From Syngnathus acus (taxonomy: Eukaryota; Chordata; Actinopteri; Syngnathiformes; Syngnathidae), in NCBI RefSeq assembly GCF_901709675.1, contig NC_051093.1, positions 4,919,053 to 4,983,052 on the forward strand: a stretch of 64,000 nucleotides of DNA, in the 5' to 3' direction. Shown here one piece after another: positions 48,569-60,400 of the stretch. Within the stretch, counting starts at the first letter, position 1; each line of letters starts with the position of its first letter. The position numbers and the translations under genes were made by a program. The notes under the pieces are model-generated. The model was not told where the DNA came from. It was given only the letters and a program-made list of their open reading frames with translations, and ran no database searches.

Positions 48569-50600
48569 TGTTGGAACATCACTGCAAAGAAGGGAGGCGT
48601 CAATTGTGTGGAATATGAGCCCCCCCAAAATAAAAAAAATATTTCCCCTCAACAGCACCAAACTGTTCAGTCATTCGGAATTGGTTTGGATTAATCAAAA
48701 ATTAACTGCCCATCAGTGCGTTGTAGTCAGGCTACTGTCCCTTTAAATACTGTAATCGCACTAAAAGCTTAGCGTGCATGTGCTTGACCACAAGCAGCGT
48801 GTACTAGTCGGCTAATAATCAGAAAGCTCGGCGCGATTGTGCTCAACGTAAACATCCTCTTTCTCCGCGTCGCTCCAAAACACTGCCGAACACCTAGAAA
48901 GACATCACAGAGGGTGGTGATGTCACCAGAATGGGGTGGGGGGGAGCAGGCCCGAACATATGCACAAGGACACCGCGACCTTCACGTGCAGCCGTTGCAG
49001 ACTCGATAGGATGACACGCAGTCCACGGGTGTGAAGACGACAGCCATGTTGTTATGCAATTTAACAGTCGCCTTTTAATTGCAACCAATTGGATATTGAA
49101 GGGGCTGTAAAAGGGAAAACAAGAAATTGCCAAAGGCAGTGAATGGAAGAATTTCCAATCAATTGTGCCTGCTGCTTCTAAAAATGATATTTCATTGGAA
49201 AAATATCTGGCATGTTTAGAATCAAGCTTGCAAAAATAAATCACTAACCTACACATTGCAGATGATGTTGGGCAAAAATAAAAAATAAACAGTTTCTGCA
49301 GTTTAAAGCATGTCCTTGCAGCTTACAATAACAAGGCTGCCATCAGAGTTTAACAAAAGCGCAATCTGTGTTGCAAATGTTGTGATTTTCTGATTCCTCT
49401 GGGGCCTACTTTTTAAACAAGCAACGAAGGCACATGATTTTAAAAAGCAGCATGTAAATATGAGCAACTGATTTATTTATTAATATTGTTTCTGATTATG
49501 TCACCAAAATACTACGCCATTGCAGAAATAGGTAGATTTCATCAGGAGTGTCCGGTGTAAAAAAAAAATATGACGATGCAACTGAGTCACTAATTGGACA
49601 AACTGCTAATCATCAATCCAAAACAAAATAAAAGTTGATTAATTAGAGAATTTCATTTAGTCCCCTTGTTTGCAGCCGACCAGATCCAATGATGAAAGGG
49701 AGTCATGGATACTTGAGAGATGCTGTAAATGACAACTAGTCAAGCCTCTTTATCGTTCACAACAAAACTGTTTACATAGAGAGCTACTCCCATTTCAACC
49801 CTTAAATTACATATAAATCATCCCTTTGAACCCTAACACGTGTAACACTTCCTCCCCACACAAGTACAGACTCCCCAGTGAATGTCTCTCCCTTGTGGGT
49901 CAGCATACAACATGGAAACATGGCATTTGGCATCGACTAGTTTCATGCACCATATGTGACACTAAAATTCGATCGTCGAGTTTGTCGTAATTACATAGTA
50001 AAAATCAATTCCACCATTTAAAAACGTATATTTTATAAGGCATAACTCATTTTCACCTCGGCTGTGTCTGTTACTTCATGACCGCGACGTGTCGGGCCAC
50101 TTAACGTGGGGTTAGCATGCTAAGTTGCTAACCCCAACCAAGAGCCAATGTCGACATTAAACGGCGTCAGAAGGGCGATGAGATGATGCCATTGCGTCCA
50201 TGTTAACCCTAAGAGTCGTGTTGAGTGATTTATGTGTCGTTAATTTTGAGGAGTTGAGCCATTTAGCGTGTTTTTAAAGGACGGCGGTGGCTAAAGGCTA
50301 GCCGGCTAACCTAACGTGGCGGGGAGGGTTCGCGTTGCCCTCACTCGCTTGCTGCAATGGTTAGCGTCTCCGCGCCCAAAAACGTCGATGACATCACTCA
50401 AGCACAAACGAGGCGCCAAAAAAAATTGTTTTTGATATATAAACCTTCTTCGTGGCCTCACCTTTGTAACGGTCAAAATCTTTGAGAAGGGAGAAGTCCG
50501 TTGGGCAGATGCTGCTTCTCGGTCTGCTGGTATTTTAGCCCATGCTGCATTATGAGAGGGCGGTGACGACATTGATGGACCCCTAGCGAAGACCTATCGG
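48569..50600 (-). other. usp36: usp36 5' leader: untranslated exon 1 and intron 1
   Basis: Exon 2 starts at 48581, 13 nt before the ATG, after the acceptor ttctttgcag. The likely untranslated exon 1 ends ACAAAG|gtgagg at 50462 and extends to about 50600. The 1.9-kb intron between shows no other exon; only AT-rich sequence and a GC-richer stretch near 50080-50340 are seen. Confidence 0.6.
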
Positions 50601-50700
50601 TGAACAAGTCCCGCCTTTGTGTCAAGGTTGAGCCAATCAGCGGCCAGGTAGTTACTACGCTGTCAGGAAGCGACGTGACGCGCGGCCTATGCTGTTTACC
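50601..50700 (-). promoter_or_regulatory. usp36: Putative usp36 promoter
   Basis: A CCAAT box (plus orientation, 50633-50637) and a short GC box (CCCGCC at 50610-50615) lie just upstream of untranslated exon 1. There is no TATA box. The assignment rests on position only. Confidence 0.4.
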
Positions 50701-51310
50701 ATTTTCAATGATCAACTACTGGAAAGCTGAAATACTGTCTTTTTTTTTTTTTTTTAGTTACGACATTTGAGAGCCACAGAACAAGAATGAAATCTTACAA
50801 GATGTAGTGGTCAAATTTTACGGGAATAAAGAGTACATATACATTGATGACATACCCTCCCAATCAACATACCTTGAGATACGAGATTCGGACCGTCATC
50901 AACTTTCAACACTCAAAAAGGATAATTTCCGAAGTGAAATTTAATTGTTAAACGTCATATGCAACGTGACCGCGATTATAAAATTTCTGGTGCGAGACTT
51001 GGTTACCAAGGCAGCAGTGAAGTTTAATCATAAAATTCCACTCAACCACTTTCATTCTTTGCAGAGGATAAAAAACATGTAACTATTGTTTGGTTTCTGC
51101 ACTGTGTACAAATATGCATTCCTTAGCAATAAAAAACTGCCACAGTAAATGGTCTGTTTGCTCGTCTGTGGCGTTCTCAGCAGTTTTAGTATTAAATAGC
51201 ATTTTAATCATCTGAAGGAACGCTGTATTAAGATAATCCTACAATATAGTTATTCACCATAATCACCACCAGAGAGCAGCATATTTGAAGTAACCACTAC
51301 AAATATTACT
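50701..51310. other. Spacer between timp2 3' end and usp36 promoter
   Basis: About 600 bp of AT-rich sequence with a T17 run at 50740. No gene or recognisable repeat is seen. Confidence 0.55.
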
Positions 51311-51316
51311 GTAATA

Positions 51317-51701
51317 TTTATTAAACATGTCAAAAAAAGTACAATACTGTTCCAAACACCATTGAAATTGGCTTCACAAACTTGTATGCAAAAGAGTGAG
51401 AGATCTAGTTCTCTTGACAGAATCAACATTTTACAAATAGCATATAAAACACAGGAGGGCTCAACCCTCTTTCCACAGTCAGTTCATCATTGTTTAAATA
51501 TATTTGGCCTACCAGGAAGAAAAATAATTTGTCAGATATTAAAACCAGTAATAACATTGCAGTGAAGCTTAATACTGACTTATGTGGATTGCTTTAAGAT
51601 CTGCTGAAGCAGTAGTTTATACTGAAGTGCTTTGAAGACAGAAAGTGCTCATCACCATGGGAAAAAAAAACACTCCAATAATTTTTCATTTTAAATGTGA
51701 G
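51317..51701 (-). other. timp2: timp2 3'UTR with polyadenylation signal
   Basis: AATAAA on the minus strand at 51322-51317, 380 bp after the stop codon. The 3'UTR is otherwise AT-rich with no clear motif. Mammalian TIMP2 has much longer 3'UTRs, so alternative sites are possible. Confidence 0.5.
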
Positions 51702-54136
51702 TTAAGGCTCTTCAATATCCATGAATTTCTTTTTGGGGTATTCGGCACCCCGGTACCAGGCGCAAGAGCCGTCGTTTCTCTTGACGCAGGCAAAGTGCCG
51801 GGACTGGCTGCCGAAGACTACACCCTCCGTCAGGTAATCTGTCCACAAGCACTCAGCGGGGCTGCTGATGGCGCACGGGACGGAGGTGCAGTAAGTGATC
51901 TGCGAGGGCAACCAAGGTCAAAGGTCACTAACACTCATTATACAACATCTCCACAACTAAGACTTGACTTTCATCGGTAGGTGCTGCTGTTTTGGTTAGC
52001 ATAAGGGCGCCACTACTGAGCAGTCTAAAGCGTAAATGCAAAATTCCTACCTTGCACCCGCAGCCCATTTCGTAGCGATGCACCAGGTTACTCCTTTGCG
52101 CAGCGGTCAATTTATCCCACGGCTCGAGGAAGTTGCACAGGTTGACGTGCAGCGTGTGGTTGGACTTCACTCTGCCTGGAATTGTGGAGAGGACAAGAAA
52201 GGATGGTGGGGGGGGGGGGGGGGGGGGGGGGAATAATAACGGACATTTGTGAAAAAAATAACTTCTCAGTGAATGGCAATTAGGTTTAAAGTATTGCTGA
52301 ATGAAATTTTTATGTCCATAGTTGGACCATGGGTACAACATACATACCTGAGATCAGATAATCGATGCCTTTAGACAGAGTGACTCCGCACAATGAAGGG
52401 GTATAGATCACATCAAAATTCTTGTTAGGGCCCTTGAACATCTGTTTAAAAAAAAAAAGTAAATTCATCTACTGTGTTCATACATGCAGATACTTGAATA
52501 TAATAAATATTTTACCTTGGTCTGTTTGATGTTATACTTAATGGGCGTGAAGATGTCACCATCATCCATCACTCCCACCACCTTTGCTTTGATGACTAAA
52601 ATAAATGAAATGACATTACAATAAAAATACTGGCATCCAGCTTTGAGGATTTGCGGCCAAGACGGCAGCACCGCATGACTGTTTCATCAGCTGTACCCAG
52701 CCGGAATCCAAAACACACCAAGGAAGCCAGTCAGCACTTTGAAGACTAGAATTAAACCACGATAATCCCCTAAAAAAAACTTCCTGTGTTTGTTAAAAAA
52801 AAAAACGGGGATGGGGAAATCACTCTTACTTTCCAGCTTCCTGACTGAGAGCTTTGAATGTGAGAGCAGGGATAGAACACATCAAGTGGAAAAGTATTAA
52901 GATGATACAAATGTGCCTTTTCAGCTCTAATACAGCCAAGTGCTTAAACAAAAATAGAAGCTCAACGTGTGATTGATCATCTGATAGGAAAGAAAAGTAT
53001 CATTCGATCATCATAGAGCCAAGGCAGGTGACTCATGCTTCCACGGAATCCATTTGGGGCTGCCAAAGCAAACAAGATAATTTTCTTTGACTTATCATGA
53101 TTGGATTATAATAGTTGCCTCCAGAACACAGTATCTCCTTTTAAGGAGATGTGCAAAACTGACTTGCAAAAAAAAAAAAAAAAAAAAAAGAAGTGGACAA
53201 ATGGAGAAAACAGTGCTGATGTTGCTGAGAAAGTCTCCAACAGCTCTGGCTACAATTTGCGGTAATCCTGCTCGCCTGACTTTGCAGAATTGCACGCAAA
53301 CATCGCTCAACTGGCGTTAAGTAAAATATTTGAAGGGTGAGGATAATCCCAATGAAGGAAACTGCTCTTTCAGACTGACAGGATATCTTTTAGGAAAAAT
53401 GTAAAGTCATGCAAAACTATTGGCTTTTAAATACTTTGCAGTACAAAAAACAACAGAGTAGTTTATTTCAAAACATGATTCAAAATAAAAGTTTAAAAAA
53501 CGCCAGGCTAAGAAATAGCAATGATGTACAAAACTTAGAATCATGCTATCAACTCTACTAAAAGTGTAAACAAATACAAATGTAACTGACGAACATGAGA
53601 GAATATTGACAAAAAAATCAATTTTATATTTCAATAATGTGTGAAACCTCTGCCATGTTCAATTAAGGTTTGCGCATTTTCTTTGGAAATGCCAGAAAAT
53701 ATTTTGCAATTGTCTTTCTGACGTTGATTACACAATAGTGCTTTTGGCAGTCCGGAACAATTGGTACATGTCTAATTTAAAGTTTAGAGACGTCTTAAAA
53801 GTTACTTAGATGTTAGATGTCGTCAATCAACGTACATTTAATATGATGCGAAAGTCTTGAAAAAAACATCGTGTCGTCACCAATCAATGTACATTTACGC
53901 TAATGGCTTTCAAGTCTGGAAAAACATTAGTTTTATCAATCAATTACCCCAAACCTATTACGTCAGGATATAACTCATTATGGAAAAAACTACATTTAAA
54001 ACAAAGTTCAAAACTTACCGACGTCTGCATGGCAAAGCGCCTGCTGCGGATGCGCCGCGCCACAGGTGCAGGCATGTGCTCCTTCTTGTAACAGCCACAA
54101 GCACAGCAGCACGAAGCTCTTCACCGTCCAGATCAT
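51702..54136 (-). CDS. timp2: Tissue inhibitor of metalloproteinases 2
   Basis: Five coding exons: 54019-54136, 52516-52595, 52348-52441, 52051-52175, 51702-51899. They total 615 nt, 204 aa, with all phases consistent. TIMP2 is a secreted inhibitor whose N-terminal cysteine chelates the catalytic zinc of matrix metalloproteinases. Residues 1-22 are a signal peptide (hydrophobic FVLLCLWLL, cleavage AHA|CTC). The mature protein starts [18 protein letters not shown]. Twelve cysteines are present, enough for the six TIMP disulfides. The C-terminal half ([26 protein letters not shown], tail FMDIEEP) is TIMP2-like rather than TIMP1/3/4. It is about 16 aa shorter than human TIMP2, mostly in the A-B loop and the loop before SLCG. 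Intron 1 is only 1.4 kb. The neighbouring usp36 supports the call; which teleost ohnologue it is remains open. Confidence 0.93.
52208..52231. repeat. 24-base G run in timp2 intron 3
   Basis: A pure G run on the plus strand (C24 in the transcript), 33 nt upstream of the acceptor of exon 4 at 52175. It sits next to the polypyrimidine tract. Exact length may be uncertain in the assembly. Confidence 0.85.
52596..54018 (-). other. timp2: timp2 intron 1
   Basis: 1.4 kb, with an A20 run at 53168-53187. No nested gene is seen. In mammals the long TIMP2 intron contains CEP295NL; nothing like it is present here. Confidence 0.6.
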
Positions 54137-54244
54137 CGTTGACCGATCACAACAAACGAACCAAAAAAAAAACAGCAAAAGCTTTCAGTTGTTAAAACAC
54201 GAACGGTTTCTGAATGGCTGGTCTGTTCGCTGCACAAGGCGGGC

Positions 54245-54290
54245 TTGTTCTGCTTGAGTTCACGTTCTCGAGGGTCTTTTTATGGCTGTC
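54245..54290 (-). promoter_or_regulatory. timp2: Putative timp2 core promoter
   Basis: An A/T-rich TATA-like element ATAAAAA on the minus strand at 54283-54277 predicts a start near 54250 and a 5'UTR of about 115 nt. No AP-1 or Sp1 site is obvious in the immediate vicinity. Confidence 0.35.
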
Positions 54291-55751
54291 GAATCCGCCC
54301 CCAAATAACGTCATACACTGTTTGTGACTTTTTTCCACAATGTCATAAAGGAGGCACGCATATACGAGCACGTATGCGTGCGTAAAAACGTTTCTGAGGA
54401 AACACAAAAGTGAAGGAACATAACTTTGGTGAATAAGAAGAAACGGAACGTGCTGATTAGATAATGAATACTGTGGCCACTGTGGTCAGGAGATCACTGG
54501 CGGAGCTAGGGGGGGCTCGTGGGGGCAACTGAAATATGCTTGGACACCCCGCACCCTACACCCGGGGGCCGTCTAGACTTTGACTAGAAAAGGGAAACCT
54601 AAGTCAATAAAAGTATTTTATTGAATCAAATTAGTCAAGGAAAAGGAAAAGACTTGTTCATTGTGTCCTTGAAAAACAAACCTGTGAGGCATCTTTACAG
54701 TAATGAGCTAAAGTTAGCAGGCCAGCTCATGCTGGCTTTGCGAGTACATGTTAGTCCCAACATTACCGTAATGGACATTTCCAAAACAACTTTTTTAGAG
54801 CATGTCTTCACTGGAAAGGACAGCGGTGACTATTAGTGGGTGTAATTTATCCCCCCTATCCTCTCATTAATTTGTCACATTTCTTTATTCACACCTTGAC
54901 ACCACCCTGTAAATAGGCTCTTCTGAAAAATGATCGTAAAACGGGATTTGAGAAACAGTGGCGAGAAACCTATTTGCGTCACCAAATGACGATGATTGAT
55001 AATTACATGTCCAGATGTGACGTCAATGCCCAGAAAAATGATGGTGGTAACAATCAACTGAATGCCCCTTGAAAGAAAAAAAAAAATAATCACAGCAACA
55101 ATGTAAAAACTACGATGGCGAAATATGTACATGGCTGTGACAAGCGCTGAGTCAAGTGGTCTTTAATGACTTGATGGATGTGGTCAGACTCTGTTATTAA
55201 AAACACCACCGGCAAAACACAGGGGACGATTTGAGATGACATCATCGTAAAGTTGAATAGATTCAATGTGGGGGCGATTCAACTGAACCCAGAGCACCTT
55301 CTGGGAAGGGCTCGCGGTGTTATGGTCAAAATTCTTCACGTTCTTTTCCCTTATTCACGCAAGGTAATTGGCCTTTTGTTGGAAATTTGACTGCGGAGTG
55401 GCTTTTTGAGAAAATACTGTCGCAGGTCATCTCAAGCAATTTTGCTTAATTTAATCAGATTCTTTCATAAGTAGAATAACACTAGGCGTCAAATCACTGC
55501 CTTTGTCCGCAAATGTGCTCAGAAGTGAGTATGCCACATTTAAAGGGAATGAAAGGACCTGCTCTGTGTTCACATCGATAAAAAAAAAACATTGTCATTG
55601 AGTTTTGGTTGTTGTGTAGCTTTTTAACATTCGACACATAAAGCTGACTATGTATAAATAAGACGACGAGTCTGTTTCTTGCTTCCTGACATCATACTTG
55701 GCTGCCTACTGGGTTTCTGGCCACCCAGCGGTTTAAACACTTTTATTATTT

Positions 55752-56092
55752 TCCGCAGTATTACCAGTGTTGTAGGGCATAATCTGAAAAACAGAAGAGA
55801 CAGGAGACATCACGTTTGATGCAGACACACGACAAAAGGAAGGCGCAGGGCTTCCATGGAAAAAAGGGAATGTTCCCATACGCACGAGATTTTGTAAGAC
55901 GCCATGACTCGTCGGTCGAGTACCAGATGTTGGCTGCTGAAAGAAAATGGGAGGAAATGACACATGAAAAAAAAAGAATATACCTTCTTGGGGATTAGAG
56001 GGATACCAGAAACCTCTAAATTGACCAAAGTCTGACCCATTCCCGGCATGCCCTCAGCTTCGGGGTATTCGTCGCATGACCTCAAAAGAATC
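55752..56092 (-). other. Unassigned exon-like pair
   Basis: A minus-strand open segment reading EGMPGMGQTLVNLEVSGIPL ends IPKK|gtatat at 55981. A later T-rich acceptor (gtttttcag) precedes IMPYNTGNTAENNKSV and a stop, overlapped by an ATAATAAAAG polyadenylation-like signal. The arrangement looks like the end of a small gene, but no upstream exons or family were recognised. Confidence 0.2.
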
Positions 56093-56577
56093 ATCGGAAA
56101 CCCTCAAGAATAAAAAAAAAATGATTCGAAATATCGTGCCGCAATTGTTCCGTATTGTTCGTCAGCAAAATGTCCACCGTGACCTCAGGAGACGTCGGTT
56201 TACGCAACCAGTGCCCCCTTGACCGTTTCAACCAGACACAAATCGGGAAGAAGAAGATTCACTTCCTTCATTTGAGTTTTCTCTCTTTCGCAGCTTGTGT
56301 TTGCCACCATGGAAATGGTCAATTGTGACATTCTGTATTTGTTAAGGTCGCCAAGGTCACAGCTAACTTCTTTATCTCATTTCTGTCATTTAACATCGTA
56401 TTGAACCTGTAACCTTTCTCTTGTTCTACATCATTTGAATTGTTTCCATAAGATTAAAATAAATTGTGCAAAGATTTCTGATTGCACATTGATTAGAATA
56501 CAGTCAGATATTATTCACAGATAAATAAGTCAATCATGTGAAGGGAAAATCGGTGCATGGTGCATGAATCAGCAACA

Positions 56578-56668
56578 CTAATCCATGAGACTGGAGGAGT
56601 CATCTTTAACCTTTGGCGAGATGGGTACATACGTCTCAAGCTCTTCACCGACACACCCAGGCATGTTC
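56578..56668 (-). other. Unassigned exon-like terminal segment
   Basis: After a pyrimidine-rich acceptor (cacgccgcag) the minus strand reads NMPGCVGEELETYVPISPKV, then KDDSSSLMD and a stop. It faintly resembles the GMPGMGQTL...IPLIPKK segment 500 bp away. An open frame ending DENSS lies just upstream (56711-56938). No family was recognised. Confidence 0.2.
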
Positions 56669-57314
56669 CTGCGGCGTGAGGTGTGTGGTGAAAGCATAAT
56701 CGCGCATGAATCATGAACTGTTCTCATCCTTCATCAAACCCGCCGCCAAAGCTTTCGTTCTTTGAACCTCTTGTCGAGGGATTTTCCACTTGTAAACCTG
56801 AATACCAGATCTTAAGTCATTGTTATCTGTGAATTTTCTTTTTTTGTTGTGTGGCTTCTGCGACCTTATGTTAACATCTGTTTCTCGTGAGGACGAGAGT
56901 TCCGATAACTCATGTGATACATTGAATCTTTCCTCCATGCTCAGTATTTATTTAAATAAAGCAATAACAAAAATAAAAACTAATTCACATCTTCTTGGTG
57001 AGTAATGAGATGGCACTCTAGCGGCCTCTACTGGCCACACACCACGTGCACTTACGTGTACTTAATTGAGCTTAATGGAGAAAAACAATCAGGTGTCGTC
57101 ACCTGTGGGCAGATCTCCAGCCATAAAAAGGGTTTTCAAGCTCAAACCTGTTTTATGTAACCACACAGCTCTTTAATTGAAGCTCATTTCTTCTGCAGTT
57201 TGTCTAATTTGTAGACCGTGTTTCTTCTTTTGCAAATTTTTATGAAGAATTATGAATAAATAAGGAATTCACTGTCCCAAGTATTTATTTGATATTACAC
57301 ATATTGCAAGTTTG

Positions 57315-57490
57315 TTTATTTGATTTTAGAAATAACAGCTCGTCCAATTGGGATTCCCATAAAAAAAGTTGTCACTGGCTGCATTTCAGTAACTGACCAG
57401 GAGATGGCGACAACGTCACGCCTGATAGCTGAAGGGCAAATTTGACAATTGCTCTGCTAGTCTGTCGAGCGATCCACTTTCTGTGGTCCC
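57315..57490 (-). other. 3'UTR and polyadenylation signal of the mrtfb-like gene
   Basis: AATAAA occurs on the minus strand at 57320-57315 and again at 57289-57284, about 170-200 bp past the stop codon. Either would give a short 3'UTR. Confidence 0.45.
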
Positions 57491-60400
57491 CTAGAGCAAC
57501 TGGTAAGTGTCCAGGAAGTCTGGAGTAAAGACCCCCTCAGGCGCCGACACGCTCAGGTCCAACCAGTCCATGCCGTGGAGGTCGGACTCCGGGTCCACGC
57601 CGTCGCCCGGCTCTATCTCCATGGCGACCAAGGGTAAAGGAACCTCCTTGGCAGGCATGTGTGCCACCTGGACGCGGGGCGGAGGGCGAGACAGAACGGT
57701 GTTGACGGGCAGGAGGGTGACACTGGGCGTGATGGCCACTCGCTTGTTGGCGTCCGGAGGGTCGGTTTTGAGCGAGGGAGACATCTCTGTGCATTCACAA
57801 AGTGTGGACCTATCACACACGTTTTTGGAAAGTGATCTATTATGATAAAATGTTCATTCTTACCTCCGCTTTCAATGAGAATGTCAAACAGGTCATCCAT
57901 CTGCTGGCTTGCTGCACACAAAGTCTACAGGAAACATTGCCATGACATTTTCATTGTGCTTTACAGTATTTGACGGAAACGTGAGAGGAATGGTTGTCAC
58001 CTGAATAGCCGGCAGCATGCGCGTGTGTTTCACAGCGTCTTCATAGCGAGGAGGCTCTCGGAGGAGCTTACATTTAAGTGGCGGCAGGAAGGCCACGGGA
58101 TGGCCACAAGGCTGTTGGAGACAACCGAGATGATCTGCATGCTTGAGCTTCGTCTCTGTGTCCACTTCCTGTTTGACTTGCACGCGTTCCCCCTTGAGGG
58201 GAGACGGAGGACTGAGGGAAAGCGGCGAGGACTCTCCCAGCTGCTGAGTCCTCTTCTCCACCTCCAGCTGCAGCTTGAGCTCCTCCACAAGCTTCTGCTC
58301 GCGCTCCAGCCTCCTCTTCAGCTCCTCGATCTGACGCTCCTTCTCGTGGAGACGCCGGTCCTTCTCGAAGGACCCGCTCTGGCCCGGAGGAAGTGCCGCG
58401 GGACCATCCGCCCTACTGTTGTCCTCCGGGCCCACGCCAGATGCTTTGGGGGAGAGCGGCGGGGTGCTTTCAGGAGCTTTCGTCTCCACGCCGCCGACAC
58501 GTTCGTGATACAACTTTAGCCGCTCGATCAGATCCATCTTGGTGCCAGAGACGGGAAGCGAGCGAAGTTTGAGCTCCACTTTCAGCTCAGCCACCTGGAA
58601 GTGCATACAGAACAGCATTACAACTGGTCACTTTTGCACTTGAGGCAATGGCAGTGGAAGACCAGTAGATGGCGCCAAATACATAAAATTCATAGTGTGT
58701 CGTCATTTTCATAGAAAAACAAGAACCGCACCTTCATTTCATCAACATTGCTCGGCAACTGACAAGGCTTGCAGTTTTCGTTTGGGACCTTAGCTGAACA
58801 GCTGGTTTGGAAGTCGCTTGCAGAACTGTCAGAACGAGAGCGGAAAGGGAAAAGGGAGTGAGAGATTCATTCTTGCATTTTCACCGCTGTGGAGAGAGAC
58901 AAGGGCGGTTATTTGAGACACATGGCAGCTGTTAACACAAAAGAAAAGCGGCATATCAGAGAAAAATAAATAAATAAATAAAATTAAATACAAAACCAGA
59001 TTACATATATACACAAAATTAAATTAAATAAATAGATAAATAAATAAATAAAAACTAAGAAGTAGCTGTACCCAAAATCTAATAAAATGATGATCATACT
59101 TGAGCACCACCTGCTGGTGGCCAAAGTGCTGCTGGCTAAGGATCTGCAGCTGCAGAAAGTGCTGCTGCTGCTGCAGAATGCGCACATAAGCGGCGTCCAC
59201 GCGCGCCGCCGGCGATGGCTTAAGCTCGTGTTTGTGGTGGTCCGGGGGAATGTACTGATGATACTTGAGCTTGCGTATCCTCGGCTTGGCCTCTCGGCTC
59301 TTTTTGCCGCGGCTTTTCTCGCCCGGCGGTTTTGGCGAGCTCTCCTGTGGAGTCAAACACACACACACACAGGACAGCATATGAGAAATGAGACATTTGG
59401 ATGAACGCCACTGGGGAAACAGTTGATGAAAATGTCTGGATGAAAAAAGAGGAAGTGGAAATGAGATCCTCATTGTTTTAACACCTGCAGGAAGAGAACG
59501 GCAGATGAGCGGTGAAAAACGGGACCTGCTGTACGACTTAAAGGTCAGAGGTCACTGATGTGCTGCTGAGCTTTATTTTTATTTTTTTTAGCTACTACTG
59601 TATTGTGGCAGCAGATATTTTGGACTCGAAGCCAGAACCTCAAAACTGTGAGGCAAACCTGTTGGCCACGCTTACATCAAGCTGCCCGATCTGTATTGAT
59701 ATTGTGTGTGTTTGTGTTGTGTGTGTGTGTGTGTGTGTGTCTGTGAAAAGGTGAGGCTGACCTTTGTGAGCGCAGCAGCGATTAGCTGAGATGTAGCTGC
59801 GGGTTCCTCGCCGGTGGAGGATAAATCAGATGAGGAATTACATGGCGAGGCCTCGGTCCGAGTCGGCGAGACCGAGTCGGCGCTCGGAGATGTTTGGCCG
59901 CGAGTGCGCGGCGATAAAGCCTCGCTGTTGTCCTCACTCAAAGTGTACACATTTGCTCTCTCGCTCGGGTCTGGACTATCACCTGGAGGACAAACATTGT
60001 AATTGCTATGATAATAATCAAACATTGTAATTGCAATGATAACAATCAGGACTCAGTGAAAATGTGTTGCGTTCCTTTAACATGCCAGATTTGATTTTCT
60101 TCTCGTGTTGTACCCATATTTTGCCTTACTGCTTATTTCTTCAGGCTTGCCTCTTCAATAACGTGAATTTGTTTTGGTTGCTTTTCTCAGAGTCCAAACT
60201 CCCTTGAGGTTAAAGTAAAACAAAAAAATAACAATAAAGATAAGAAATGAGAACGAATGTTTATTGTGTGATTATTGTGTATTCTCGGAAGACCGTAAAA
60301 TCATGTGTGAAAAATGTATTTTATACGGCAGGCCAAGAAAAGTCATCATTTTTGTTTTTACACTGACATCCTGTTGACGTTTGTAGCAGCACGTTTTTGT

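Larger units (their letters stand above)
54291..57310. other. Spacer between timp2 and the mrtfb-like gene
   Basis: No gene identified. It includes GGCGGAGCTAGGGGGG-type sequence near 54499-54514, reminiscent of a dispersed fish repeat. Two minus-strand exon-like segments (55752-56092 and 56578-56668) are listed separately. Confidence 0.4.

Noticed and set aside
57613-57921. Alternative reading of the last mrtfb exon starting at the gtgtgatag acceptor
   Set aside because: It gives a frame without family similarity; the acceptor gaatgcacag at 57787 keeps phase and gives the conserved IESGEMSPSLK...SRPPPRVQ sequence.
58025-58519. 164-aa plus-strand frame opposite the mrtfb SAP/zipper exon
   Set aside because: It is a shadow frame; the minus strand encodes the recognisable SAP domain and leucine zipper.
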